The notes under the pieces are model-generated. The model was not told where the DNA came from, did not search any database, and was given only the letters and a program-made list of their open reading frames with translations. The position numbers were made by a program, and so were the translations under genes. A DNA stretch of 41,759 bases from Podochytrium sp. JEL0797 (taxonomy: Eukaryota > Chytridiomycota > Chytridiomycetes > Chytridiales > Chytriomycetaceae): assembly GCA_027596195.1 (NCBI GenBank), contig JADGJG010000113.1, positions 1 to 41,759 of the forward strand, read 5' to 3'. Shown here piece after piece: positions 1 through 9,905 of this stretch; positions within the stretch are counted from its first letter, which is position 1; every line of letters starts with the position of its first letter.

Positions 1-12
1 TCCACAAAGTAG

Positions 13-116
13 AAAACTATGCCAACGCCAATGGAAGATGAGTCATCTCTTTTTTTCTCAAAGATTTGCATATCTGACAATTCCGAAACGCGCTTCTTCT
101 TCAAAAAATACAGTAG
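13..116 (+). pseudogene. Exon-like fragment, one of two inverted copies at the window ends
   Basis: The stretch is bounded by a usable splice acceptor (ending TAG at 10-12) and a strong donor (GTAAGT at 117). It stays open in one frame, giving a short peptide that contains MPTPMEDESSLFF. The reverse complement of about 41189-41298 aligns with it over roughly 100 bases, with small indels that shift the reading frame in that second copy. No partner exon can be recognised downstream, and only 12 bases lie upstream. I do not recognise the protein. It may be an exon of a gene that begins outside the window, or a relic of a dispersed repeat. Confidence 0.35.
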
Positions 117-190
117 GTAAGTACAGATAGAGAAAAAGGGGGAGGGGGGGGGTTCCGCAAAGAATGGGTTTCCATATGGAGAAATCCGCC

Positions 191-266
191 ACTCGTTGGT
201 GTACCACGCCTTTAGCAGAACCTTAAGCAGAAAAAGTTCTGCTAAAGGCGTGGCACACCACCGAGT
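191..266. repeat. Short inverted repeat, 31-bp stem
   Basis: Two 31-nt arms (191-221 and 236-266) are reverse complements except at two positions, with a 14-nt A-rich loop. A palindrome this long is not expected by chance. It could be a solo miniature inverted-repeat element or a foldback relic. No target-site duplication is obvious at the flanks, so the assignment to a mobile element is inference. Confidence 0.6.
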
Positions 267-463
267 AGCTGAGAAGGAAGTCGTGGGCAATGGGCAGCCT
301 CGCCGTTGTACTTGACTATAGCCCTGGGCACCTACGCGGAAATTGCTGGACGAGGTTGCGCGTGTCTTGCCGGCATTCCGTAGTTGCTGGGCCAAGATGG
401 GGACCGCACTAAGATAAAAAAGACAAAATAGTTGGTGACCAAAGGGGAAGGGGAGCAAAGGAA

Positions 464-713
464 ACGGTCGAAAACGCGAAGAAAAAATCACACCTCGTCT
501 GTGCCCTCATCTTGGGGAGAGTCGCCAGCCTCTCCACCTTGATGTATCCCGGCAGCTCCATTGAGATTCCGGCCTGGAACTCGGCCGCAATGCTTTTACG
601 TTTGGTTAATTAAGAGTGCCTGTCAAACTTCGCTTACCCTTCCCAGTATTGTTGACTGAAAATGTCAACAGGAGGAGGCACTGCGGCAGTCAGCTCGGTA
701 ATCTCAGGCAGTG
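464..713 (-). pseudogene. Copy 1 of a duplicated gene segment, unknown protein
   Basis: On the minus strand this carries two exon-like pieces: one ending at 638, and one at 592-494. They are separated by a 45-nt GT-AG intron and joined in phase. The encoded peptide includes ITELTAAVPPPVDIF and, after the intron, GYIKVERLATLPKMRAQT. The segment is nearly identical to 5401-5653, including the intron. The changes are mostly synonymous, and one 3-nt indel keeps the frame, so the frame has been under coding constraint. A donor at 493 and a good polypyrimidine acceptor at 409 would continue the frame towards the window start. Upstream of about 713 the similarity to copy 2 stops. I do not recognise the protein family. 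Either a live paralogue with divergent ends or a truncated copy is possible. Confidence 0.45.
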
Positions 714-1454
714 AGTTCTTGACTCGTCAGCAAGAATCAAGGCTGCTCTTGAGAGGTGGATTTGTTTGGCAATGTCACTTGGCAAGCCCTCCACAAAACA
801 TCCGTTCTCATGGTCTATCACTGCATGCTTGTCATGCTTAAACATGACAAGGACACAACTCTGCTTGTCCAGAATGACAACACATCAAAGCCTGGATGGT
901 CGCCTTCTTTCAAGGCTGTTGTTTCAAAGCATGGTCAAACAGGCCAGGCAGCCGTTGGAGGAAATGTTTGGCATCATTGAACAAACTCTCTGGGATTTTA
1001 ACACTATTCATGAATTAGTTTTTGATGACTGTGATAAATCAAGTACCTTGCAGCAATGAGTCTGCAATCCTTTCCACTTCCAACATAGATTGCCTGGATT
1101 TATTTATTTGCTGGCAACACTCTCAAGGCAGGAGGGTGCTGTGGGTTGACTGTTTCAGCAGCTGAAACTGCAGCACTCATACACCAACTTGTTTTGTGTA
1201 ACAGTCATTGTAGATGTTGCTTTGATGTCAGTTTCTTGTTCTTGCGCGACTGCCTCTTCGTCATTTTTTCCTTTCAAAATTCTCCAGCCATCACCAAGGT
1301 TTGCCCCCCCCCCTTTTTGGATTTGTGTGAATGGGTGTGTGTGCTTGCAGTCAAGTTTCTGCACAATACCTAGAAGATCCTACAAAGCACACCCCCATGT
1401 ACTAACACTGCCCTTTCTTTTCCAGTGTTGCCGCCGTGCCACAGCATTTTCAGA
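714..1454. other. Gene-poor stretch, more AT-rich than the genes
   Basis: No exon with the codon bias of the neighbouring genes is visible on either strand. Short open frames exist but contain no family motif. A small perfect palindrome with 9-nt arms (828-836 and 843-851) lies inside. The stretch sits between the duplicated gene segment and the large inverted repeat, so it is most simply decayed repeat DNA. Confidence 0.4.
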
Positions 1455-1456
1455 AT

Positions 1457-2262
1457 CACACTTTTTCCAAGTCAAACCTGTAAATCGTTCATTCATCCAC
1501 TCAAACTCCTTCTCTGCTCTCTGCATGAGTTTTATTTTTAAGTTGATGTGTTCAACAGCTGACCCCGTTTTTTGATTAGGTCGATCAAATTTCGAAATCC
1601 ATCTCCATTCCAAAAATGTCCCCCAAAATCATGCAGTATTATGGGCCCATGCATGAGTTCCAAATCCCGCCTGCCTCCCCACACCTCCCAACACATATCC
1701 GATTGATCCCTGTGCATCCCTTTTCCCCTGCATGCACCGACACCTCATGCACACCAACCTCCGATCTGATTCAAAGCCCCCCTTGCAACCCCTCTCCCAT
1801 GAACATCCCACTTTACCCACCGATCTGCATTGATTTGCAGGGCACTGCTGTTTGGCGGTCCTGGCAAGATAGACTCCAATTGATGTGGATCGGTGGGTAA
1901 AGTGGGATAGTCGTGGGAGAGGGGGGGTTGCAAGGGGGGCTTCGAATCAGATAGCAGGTTGGTGTACCAGAAGTGTCAGTGCATGTGGGGTGCAAAGGGA
2001 GGCGCAGGGATCGATCGGATATGTGTCAGGAGGTGTGGGGAGGGAGGGGGGTCTTACACATCCTGGCAAATATTTGCACCATTTCGAAGAGATTTTTGGG
2101 ACATAGATGGGTTTCGAAGTTGGAACTCATGATCGACCTAATCAAAAAAAGAGGGTCAGCTGTTGAATGCATCAACTTAAAAATAAAACTCACGCAGAGA
2201 GCAGAGAAGGAGTTCGAGCGAATGAATGAACGATTTACAGGTTCGACTCGGAAGCAAGGGAA
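1457..2262. repeat. Large imperfect inverted repeat (foldback-like)
   Basis: The left arm (about 1457-1850) is the reverse complement of the right arm (about 1868-2262). They agree over almost their full length, for example around 1475-1500 versus 2220-2245, and around 1680-1850 versus 1870-2045. One patch of roughly 80 nt in each arm has diverged. By eye the identity is about four in five. The centre is only some 15-20 nt. Such a structure fits an old foldback transposon, or an inverted duplication of one repeat unit. Mirrored short ORFs in the arms are by-products of the symmetry. Confidence 0.75.
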
Positions 2263-2267
2263 ATCCT

Positions 2268-2640
2268 GACAGTCGAAATGCCAAAAAGATTCCTGCGGAA
2301 TTGAAGGCCGCCAGTGTCAAGGTGGACATTGCGTTTCAGAACAAGGCCTGGATGGACAGCCAAGTCATGGTGAGCAAATGTCGACATGTGCTTCGTGTGG
2401 ACGGTAGTGTTTGTTTGAATGTTTCGGTGAGAGAAGTGTGTTGTTCTTCGAGGACACTTCTGGATCGGCTTGCCAAGAAAGCGGTCGGACACCTCGGACC
2501 ACATGGGCTCGGAGCTCCTCGGCCACGGCAATGGTGAGTTGCCGGGTCACAACGGGGTGGGTGTGCAGCTGGGCGCCAATGAGATCTCAATACGTCCGGT
2601 AAGGATCGTGTCCAAGAATCTGCAGTCGGGGTCGATGGGG
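2268..2640 (+). pseudogene. Possible remnant of a pogo/DDE_1-type transposase
   Basis: Directly after the inverted repeat, the plus strand encodes a stretch with KIPAELKAA followed by VDIAFQNKAWMDSQVM. This resembles the part of pogo/Tigger/Jerky-type DDE transposases that reads proline-x-x-leucine-lysine, then valine, then a Gly/Ala-Trp-Met-Asp/Asn/Thr-x-x-x-Met block. Further on, in another frame, QLGANEISIRPV loosely recalls the conserved LQPLDVSINRPF-like block. The frames are not continuous and no complete catalytic triad can be read, so if the call is right this is a decayed fragment. The assignment rests on short motifs only. Confidence 0.35.
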
Positions 2641-2881
2641 TCCAAGGAGAAACCTCGGGGCGTTGTTTTTTTTTGATTTCTCGAGTGGAGATTGATTTTG
2701 ACGCCAAACAAGAGAAGGTGAGTTTCGAACACCCCTCTGTGCGCAGTCGTGGGCAACAGGTGGGACAGCAGGACCAGTTAGCCTAATGAGGACGTTCTAT
2801 GTGGATGATGCTGTTTGAGTGGAAGCTGTGCCGTGGAGTGTCCTCGAAACGAAGCCAAACTGAAACAACACACACCCAGAC

Positions 2882-5015
2882 ATGTCAGTCGTGTCTCCGC
2901 CGCCGCCGCCCTTCGACGCCGAGAACAACAACAACGACAATAGCGAATGCGCTGCCCCGAAGCCCTCGCCCGAAGACAACCACAAATCGCCGCCAGTCTC
3001 GCCCCACGAGCAGAGCATGCCGTTGCCGCATCCCGCGAAGCCCAGTGCCGACCCGATCGCCATGTCCCTTGATTCAGACCCCGCCAACAAACACTGCATT
3101 CCGTTGACCGCTCAACACTCCGCCAATCCGCCACAACCCTTGCCTTCCGCATCCGCAGCCGTTCTTCCAGCAACACAACACGCTGCAAAACAACTCAAAC
3201 CCTCGCCTTCGACTTCTTCAGCCCCAAACAACTCTCTGGTACCCACAACACCCCCAGCCAAGCTGCATGAGGTCGTCTTTGTCGATCCAGACGAGCCTGA
3301 TGCCCCGTGGTGGTGGCCTGCAATTGTAGTTCCCCAGAAGGAGCTTTCAGAGTTTCGGAAATCGGTGCGTGCTTGTGTGTCCTTTGCGAGCGGTTTCCTT
3401 CGTTCGGGTGTTCTAACGGCTTGGTTTTTTTTGAATAGGTCAATCTTGAAATCAAAGATCCCGAAGTCGGAGAATACCTAGTGTGCTACTTTGAAGACGG
3501 GTCCTTGTGAGTTTCCTCCACTCCCTCACTCTCGATTCTTCGATTGAAAATTCTCACCTTCTGCTCCTCCACACACAACAGCTCAACAATACCCAAAGAC
3601 GACGCCATGCCTTTCCACCCGCAACGCCACCCTTACACAACCTACCTCCAATCCCCGGACGGCCCCAAATTCCGGCTCGACAACGCCGTGTCACTTGCGA
3701 CAGATTACTTTGAGAACGGGGTCGTGCCTCCATCGTTTTTGTGGCTGAATGGAGGGTATTTGTCGGCATCCGCGGCTCCTGGAAGTGCAGGAGGGTTGAA
3801 TGGCGATATTGTTGTCGGGATGGCGGCAGCAACAACAGCGGCGGTTGGGCAGCATCCAGTTTTGCCGTCACCTTCGACGGGGGGCAAGAAGAGGACGCAG
3901 GGGGATAAGCGGTCGAGTAACGCTTCGAGGAAGGAAGCTGGCCAAGGTGGGGAAGGGAAGAAGAAGGCGCGGCGGGAGAATGTGGCAGGTGGTGCTTCTG
4001 GATCTGGGGAGAAGGACAAGCATCGAAAGGTGTGTGATTTTATGCCTGTTTCCTGGTAGGTGGGTGTCGCTGAACGACTCTTTTTTCGCTTCCTCTTTGA
4101 CAGACATCTCCTCCCTCCACCGCCCACACCAACCGATCCAAACACCCCTCAACAACCACCACCCCCATGCCCAAAAAGTCCAACTCCAACCCAACCCCGC
4201 ACCCACACCACCACCACCACCACGCCCACCAACCACCCACACGCGACACCAGTTCCATAGAACCTTCCCCTGGACCTCCTCACCACCCACACCACCCCCA
4301 CCCCCACCAACCCACCTCATCCGCCTCATCATCACGCAGCTCCTCAAACGCAGCACTCCTTGGCAACATGTACACCGCCAAACGCGGTGGAAAGTCTTCT
4401 CATTCAACTGACATTGCTGGGCTCGGGATCCAAACAACCGGCAATGGAGTCACAGCGGGGGAAACAGTTGTATCCCCGCATTCGACGCACCAGCACCACC
4501 ACCAGCAAGGGTATCGACCCGCACCTCCACGGCATCAACAGCAACAACCACACCAAATCATTGTCGGATCAAGCGGATACGCTTCCTCCGGGTCCCTTGT
4601 GTGTGGGGTGTGTGGGAAACCGATGGGAACTTGCGCGTGTAGTGGAAGTGGTGCATCGGGTGGTGCACAGATCCTGCATCATTTCCAACCACTTCTGCAA
4701 CAACACCAACAAGATGTGTATCAAGTTGGAGCGTTGCAATACTCCACCGCGGGTTTACACCCTCCCAACCTTTCACGCAGCGCTTCAACACCAACCACGA
4801 TGGGGTATTACACGCATCGACCTGTTGTTGCTTCATTTGAAGGTGCTGGTAGTGGAAGTGTCGGGGCTGGGAACCCGTTTGCACCGATCTGCGTGTTGAA
4901 GCGGAGTGAGAGGCCCGAGTGGGTTATGTTGAAGGGGTTGGTTCCGGTGGGGAGGAGGAGGTTGGTGAAGGAGGTTTTGGGGAGGGTTGTGAGGGGTGGT
5001 GGTGTGCATAAGTGA
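2882..5015 (+). CDS. PWWP/RBB1NT-like domain protein, putative chromatin reader
   Basis: Four exons (2882-3364, 3439-3506, 3582-4029, 4104-5015) join in phase to about 636 residues. Residues ~1-125 are Pro/Ser/Asn-rich and disordered. Residues ~127-230 form one folded module. It opens VVFVDPDEPDAPWWWPAIVV, has LVCYFEDGSF across introns 1 and 2, and ends around FLWLNGGYL. The WWPA core followed by a CYFEDGS strand is what is seen in PWWP/Tudor-like and RBB1NT (ARID4 N-terminal) folds, which read modified histones or bind DNA. A Lys/Arg-rich stretch follows (~250-335), then a His/Pro-rich low-complexity region, and a small Cys cluster CGVCGKPMGTCAC near residue 500. A role in chromatin is inferred from the fold only. 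The start codon is the first ATG in frame. Confidence 0.7.
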
Positions 5016-5285
5016 TTTTTGTTTGGAGGAGGGTCTGAGGGATGTGGGGGGGATTGGCGTATTCTTATTGCCCACAACACCCCTCCCACCCCACAGCCTA
5101 ATTGTTTTTGCTTATCTCATTAGTGGGCTTTGTCGAGTATGGTTTTAGTTTTTTTTTCGCCGTGTTGGGGCGAGGAAATTATACTTTATTTATTTCATCT
5201 TCTAACTTCTTTTTTTCATATCGAAAATGATCCGATTTTATTTGCACAAACACCTGCATACAAGTTAACTAGTTTAACTACTATT
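5016..5285. other. 3' flanking sequence between convergent genes
   Basis: AT-rich DNA with runs of T after the stop codon of the PWWP-like gene, reaching the stop codon of the minus-strand gene that follows. It fits shared 3' untranslated and terminator sequence. No ORF with coding bias is seen. Confidence 0.4.
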
Positions 5286-5858
5286 TCATTTATTGCTTAA
5301 GAAACGGAGAGATGGATTCGCGAGGCCCAAACCACTGAATTGTGAAGTGAGAGTCGTTTCCGGAAAACGGGTCTGCTGACCTGCCGGCCTTTCCTTTCCT
5401 ACGGTCGAAAACGCGAAGAAAAAATCACACCTCGTCTGTGCCCTCATCTTGGGGAGAGTCGCCAGCCTCTCCACCTTGATGTATCCCGGCAGCTTCATTG
5501 AGATTCCTGCCTGGAACTCGGCCGCGATGCTTTTACGTTCGGTTAATTAAGTGTGCCTGTCAAACTTCAATTTGGCTTACCCTTCCCAATGTTGATTGAA
5601 AACTTCAACAGGAGGAGGCACCGCGGCGGTCAGCTCGGTGATTTTAGGCAGTGGCGGCAGCGCGAGATTGCGTGGGGCTGTCGTGCGAACTCGCTTTGCG
5701 TATTCAGCAACCTGCTGCTCGGAGACCTCGCGGTCAGCCGAGCCACGCGATCCCCGCTTTTTTGACTGCTCGGCAGGGTAACCAAGGAGAGGACCATAAA
5801 CTTTCTTGCGCTTTGATATAATGAAAGGAAGATTCGAAAGAAGGAGGGCGTATACCAA
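5286..5858 (-). CDS. Copy 2 of the duplicated gene segment, unknown protein (5' end unresolved)
   Basis: Minus-strand exons can be placed at about 5858-5581, 5529-5431 and 5334-5286. They are linked by introns of 51 and 96 nt, and all junctions are in phase with a terminal TGA. The peptide includes KRKKVYGPLLGYPAEQ, EVSEQQVAEYAKRVRT, ITELTAAVPPPVEVFNQHW and GYIKVERLATLPKMRAQT. No ATG opens the first exon, so at least one further 5' exon should lie above 5858; I could not identify it. 5401-5653 is almost the same as 464-713. I do not recognise the family and propose no function. Confidence 0.45.
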
Positions 5859-6253
5859 CTTATGTTTTCATGGGGGAGCGCGTGGAAGATTCGAAATCCA
5901 CCTGGGTGAAGATAAACGCACGTGGGGTATGAATGGATTTGCGAGTGCACATTTTTTGTTCCTGCAGCCGCGCGAGACAGCAGAGGGAGAAGATTGATTT
6001 TTTGGCGACGTTTTTTCAACACGCGTCCCCACAACTTTCATCACACGCTACGCCGGTTCTACTTACGGTCTTTGGTTTGGTGTCACGCAAGCGGCTGCGC
6101 CACTAAGTTGCCCGTCCCAACTCCCTCCCGCACCTCATTCCAAAATAGCCTCTTTCACTCCATCAAAAGATCTTATTAAAAAATACAACCCCCATTTCAT
6201 CAACGATTCCTCCTTATTACCTCATTCCTTCAACCACCCCAACTCCCACTTCT
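5859..6253. other. Intergenic, possible upstream exon(s) of the minus-strand gene
   Basis: No open frame with convincing codon bias is seen. The stretch lies between the unresolved 5' end of the duplicated-segment gene and the 3' end of the F-box/LRR gene. A GTAAGT donor on the minus strand near 6066 hints at an upstream exon, but the sequence before it contains stops. Confidence 0.25.
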
Positions 6254-8893
6254 TCAATCATTCGAACTAAACCTGCCTCCGTCCACCATCAAATCCACCT
6301 CCAACCCTTTCACCAAAAAATTCTTCTGCACAACCCCCATCTCGACTCCGCGACAATTCCTCACATGCATCCTCTTCAAGCTCGCATACCGTGCCTCTGC
6401 AAACTTGACCACCCCAGCTGCTGTCACACTCTCATCACATCCGTCCAGAAACAGCGTGTGCAGAGATGTGAGGCCTGAAGCAAACGCGGTGGTGAGGATG
6501 TGGTCGGACAAGCCGTGTTGGCCCGAGAGGTCGAGAACGCGGAGTTTTCGGGGCAAGTGCGGCTGCTGGGGTGCATTCGGAGTGGTTTGTTTTGTGTTGG
6601 GGAGGGAGAATTGGATGAGGGATTGGCATTCTGGGGAGGAGCAAGGGAAGGTGGCTTTGCTTTTCTTCTTTTCGGGTTCCGGTCGAGGTAGTGGGGCAGT
6701 GGCGATTTTTTTGGATGGGGAAATGGGTGGGGTGGTGGTAGAGGACGATGGAGAGGGCGAGGGGCGCGTTGGAGAGGGTTGCTTTTTGCGGTCTTTTCGT
6801 GTGGGGTAATATGGTTGGTTTTCTTTGTATAGCGTTGACATGAAAGGTGTAGTTGTGATGGTGGGTCTGCGACGCGACTTGTGTTGTCGTTGGGGCTGCT
6901 GTTGGACTATGGAGGCTGTTGAAAAAGTGAGGGAAGGAGTGGGAATCAATGGTCGCTGTCTCACGCTTGTGGGTGTTGGGGAAGTGGTGGAAGGGGATGT
7001 AATGAGCGGGGTTGTTGGTTGGGAGATTATTATATTGAGTGGTGTGTTCAGAGAGATTGGCGGATTGCAGTGCATGAGACGGAGATAAAGCAGCCCGTGG
7101 CAATGGTTTGACAAGGCCACCAGGGTTTTCGGGAACGTGAAGGCGAAGTGGAAATCGACCCATCTGTTAAAAAAATGGATTTGAGAAGCCAACCCCGAAA
7201 AGCACGAGTCAGAGTTAGAGTGAGAAGCTCAACTGCAAATTCGGACACGTTTTCGGAATTACAGCCAAATCCTTGTCCGTAAACCCTTCATAGCTCGCGA
7301 GCTCGATCTTCTTCAATTTGGCGCAAATCCCGGGTTCCGACACCAACCACTGCAATTTGTTGGCGCGTCCAAACCCACACATGGCCTTCTCCCTCTCGGA
7401 CATGCCGCGTTGCCCACCACGCCCAACACCCACACCCTGATCCACCTGTAAATCTGTAATCGTCAAATCGCGTAGCACGTTGCACTCCCTCGCAATCCCC
7501 TGCATCGCCCTATTCGACATCTTGACATGATGAATCAGCAAACTCTGCAACGTGCCAGAAAGGGCGCCGACGACCGTGCCCATCACGTCTCTCGAAAGGC
7601 TGTCACCGTTGAGCTCGAGGTATTCCAACGCGCGTGATTGCGAAGTGAGCTGTGCGAGGGACGCGTCGGTGAACACGTTGGTATTTTTTCCATGGAATTT
7701 TAGGGCTTTGAGGCGCGGGAGACAGGAAGCTGCGAGGAGGGTGTCCATGTGGGAGGATTGGAAACCAATGTGGATGGTCAGGTCGAGAGATTTGAGGGCA
7801 CGCAGCTGTTCCGAGACTGAAATGAGCGTCTCGAGGGAGTTTCTTTCAATCACGAGCGAAAGTGTTTTCAAGTGTTTGCATTCAGTGAGGAGGGTGTGAA
7901 GGCCGTCGGCGGGGAGATCAAAGAGAACCATGTTCAAGCGAATCGTCTCCAAAAAGGGACACACGATTGAAAGCTTGGTCATATCCCAGCGTTGCTATTC
8001 CAATCGCGTGTTAAAAGGGACGCGAACATGCCCATGCCAAAAAAGAATCACTCACGAATGTGCACCACAGCAACCAAAACCCTCTCGCCTGAATCCTCGA
8101 ATCCTCGCCAAGACTCAACTCTCGCAACGGCGTTACTCCATAAGTGACGCCGGGCGTCATCACGGCCCATGGATAAACCTTGATGCGACAACACCCCATG
8201 AGATTCAAACACTTCAATCCCGGTTGCATGCGAAACAGCTTCTTGACGCCCACCTCCGTGACTTTGAACAGGTACGCGCAATTGAGCTCCTGGACCCATG
8301 GGATGAAGTATGAGATAACTTGTAACGCGAGGTCGTCCAGATGGTCACAGTGAGAAATGTCGAGATAATGTAGGGATTTGAGTGTGTGGAGGTGAAAGAG
8401 GGATCCTGATGTCACGAGGGGACATCCGCTGACGGTGAGGTGGGTGAGGGTGTCTGCGAGGAGATCTGCGACATGGGGGGTTGTGAAGAAAGCGAGGTCG
8501 ATTCCTGAACACGAGAGGTCCAAACGCGTGAGACTTGTGAAACGATAGACGGACGGAAAGAGTGTGCTTTCCGCATTACGAGTGGCAGAGAACAATACGC
8601 GCAGCCGTTGTGTTGTATTTTTGGAATTCGCGTCAAGCTCAATGAACTTGTCTCCGCCGAGTGTGTATCGGTTCGAGAGATCCAGTCGTTTCCAGAGCTC
8701 GGGGGAAGTGTGGAGGAGGGTATGCCAGCGGCGGTGGGTCTTGCAGAGGCGGCAGCGGTCTTTATCGTCAACGCGTTTGAAAATCTTTGAATGTGGAGAG
8801 GGTGTGTAAGTGAGGCTGGAGAACAAAGTCCCAGCTTACTGCAATGAGGATCTCGGCAGGAAACAGTTCATCAATGAGGGCGATATGTTCCAT
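6254..8893 (-). CDS. F-box/leucine-rich-repeat protein
   Basis: Four exons (8893-8840, 8784-8056, 7994-7234, 7163-6254) join in phase to about 817 residues. The N-terminus reads MEHIALIDELFPAEILIA, then IFKRVDDKDRCRLCKTHRRW, a typical F-box that binds Skp1 in SCF ubiquitin ligases. Many LRR units of the Cys-containing Grr1/FBXL type follow, such as LRRs with LTHLTVSGCPLV, LHYLDISHCDHLDD and LKCLNLMGCCRI, and a last pair with LRVLDLSGQHGLSD and LHTLFLDGCDESV. These would form the substrate-binding arc. Between repeats near residues 550-690 there is a Ser/Pro/Thr/Lys-rich insertion of more than 100 residues that breaks the array. The start is the ATG just before the F-box. The substrate cannot be guessed. 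Confidence 0.8.
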
Positions 8894-9128
8894 TTTTTGT
8901 AGAAAAAAAACCTTCTGGAAGAGAGTCGCGTTCTTCGTCTCAGCCACTCCACCGTTCCAAAAAAGAATGGCACTTCTCTGGAGCCTTCTCCTCGTGGAGT
9001 TTTGCAGGAGTTTTGTCCAAATTGGAAAAATTTCGTTTTGCCCAGGCAAATCACTGCGATCATCAATGATTGAACTGCAGCTTGGCGTGTTTCAAAGCTT
9101 CTTCACGGACCCTCACACCCACCACGAC

Positions 9129-9686
9129 ATGGGAGGATACTCATGCTGCGGATGCTATAACCACTTCAACGGGGGGTTTCGGGTGATGGCATGCTGTCAA
9201 GCCACGATGGTGAGTCCAAAATTGACCCTCCAACGCATTTTGTTGATCTCTGCTCCTCAACAGTGCCTAGGATGCTTCTCTGCAGTCCAAATGACTCCTT
9301 CTCCAAAGTGCAAATTGTGTCGCGCGGTGCTCGACAAGACCGTGTTGAAAAACACTTGCACCAAAACTCAAGAGTCTCCCGTTGCAAGCCTTTTCAATCT
9401 CAAGCGCGAAAAGAAGGAGCATGTCAGACCAGCTTGTATCGACTCGTTGGGCGTGGTCGCAGACACTGGGAATGATCCCGCCCAGGTGAGACCAAGTCCG
9501 CACTCGACGGGAAAGGGACTGTTTCGGCGACGCGTTTCAAGAAAGGCAGTGGGCTGGGAAGACAGATGGGGTCAGAATGGGCTTTCCGTTCCGCTGCGGT
9601 CCATGATGATGGCGGGGAAAAAGCTGGGGGAAGGGCAGAGGGAGTTTTCGGACTCCAAGAGTCTGTTGTCATTTTCAAGTAGATGA
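9129..9686 (+). CDS. Small Cys-rich RING-like protein (SIP5/DA2-type), family member 1
   Basis: Two exons (9129-9209, 9264-9686) give about 167 residues. The N-terminal 60 residues hold a zinc-binding pattern: CCGC, then ACCQATMCLGC, then CKLC. This matches the C-x2-C, C-C-x4-C-x2-C, C-x2-C layout seen in SIP5/DA2-like RING fingers, where an adjacent Cys-Cys replaces Cys-x-His. The rest is basic, polar and probably disordered. The 54-nt intron carries no stop and is a multiple of three, so retention would only insert 18 residues. Two related genes lie at 18980 and 19709. An ATG in frame at 9067 is an alternative start. It is divergent from the F-box gene, 235 bp apart. E3 ligase activity is inference. 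Confidence 0.6.
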   Translation: MGGYSCCGCYNHFNGGFRVMACCQATMVSPKLTLQRILLISAPQQCLGCFSAVQMTPSPKCKLCRAVLDKTVLKNTCTKTQESPVASLFNLKREKKEHVRPACIDSLGVVADTGNDPAQVRPSPHSTGKGLFRRRVSRKAVGWEDRWGQNGLSVPLRSMMMAGKKLGEGQREFSDSKSLLSFSSR

Positions 9687-9905
9687 ATAATAGAGATATA
9701 TCCGTCTTTAAACGCGTATATCCAAACGACGCGCTGAGTGGAGAGGGGCTGGAGATTGGACCAAGAACTTTCTTGCTCCCCCCAGAACATTAGATGAACA
9801 TTATGGAAGAGCTGCCGGGTTATTCGTGAGAGGCAGTCTATCTTGAATATAGAAGCAGAAAACCTCACCCATTTCGGGTTGCGAAAAAAAACCAAGTCGA
9901 AAAAG

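Noticed and set aside
1616..1995. Overlapping short ORFs on both strands at the centre of the large inverted repeat
   Set aside because: They are mirror images produced by the repeat symmetry, have no codon bias and contain no family motif.
5286..5498. Unspliced minus-strand ORF as a complete 70-residue protein
   Set aside because: It starts within an exon whose upstream part is joined in phase by a clear intron, so the apparent start is internal.
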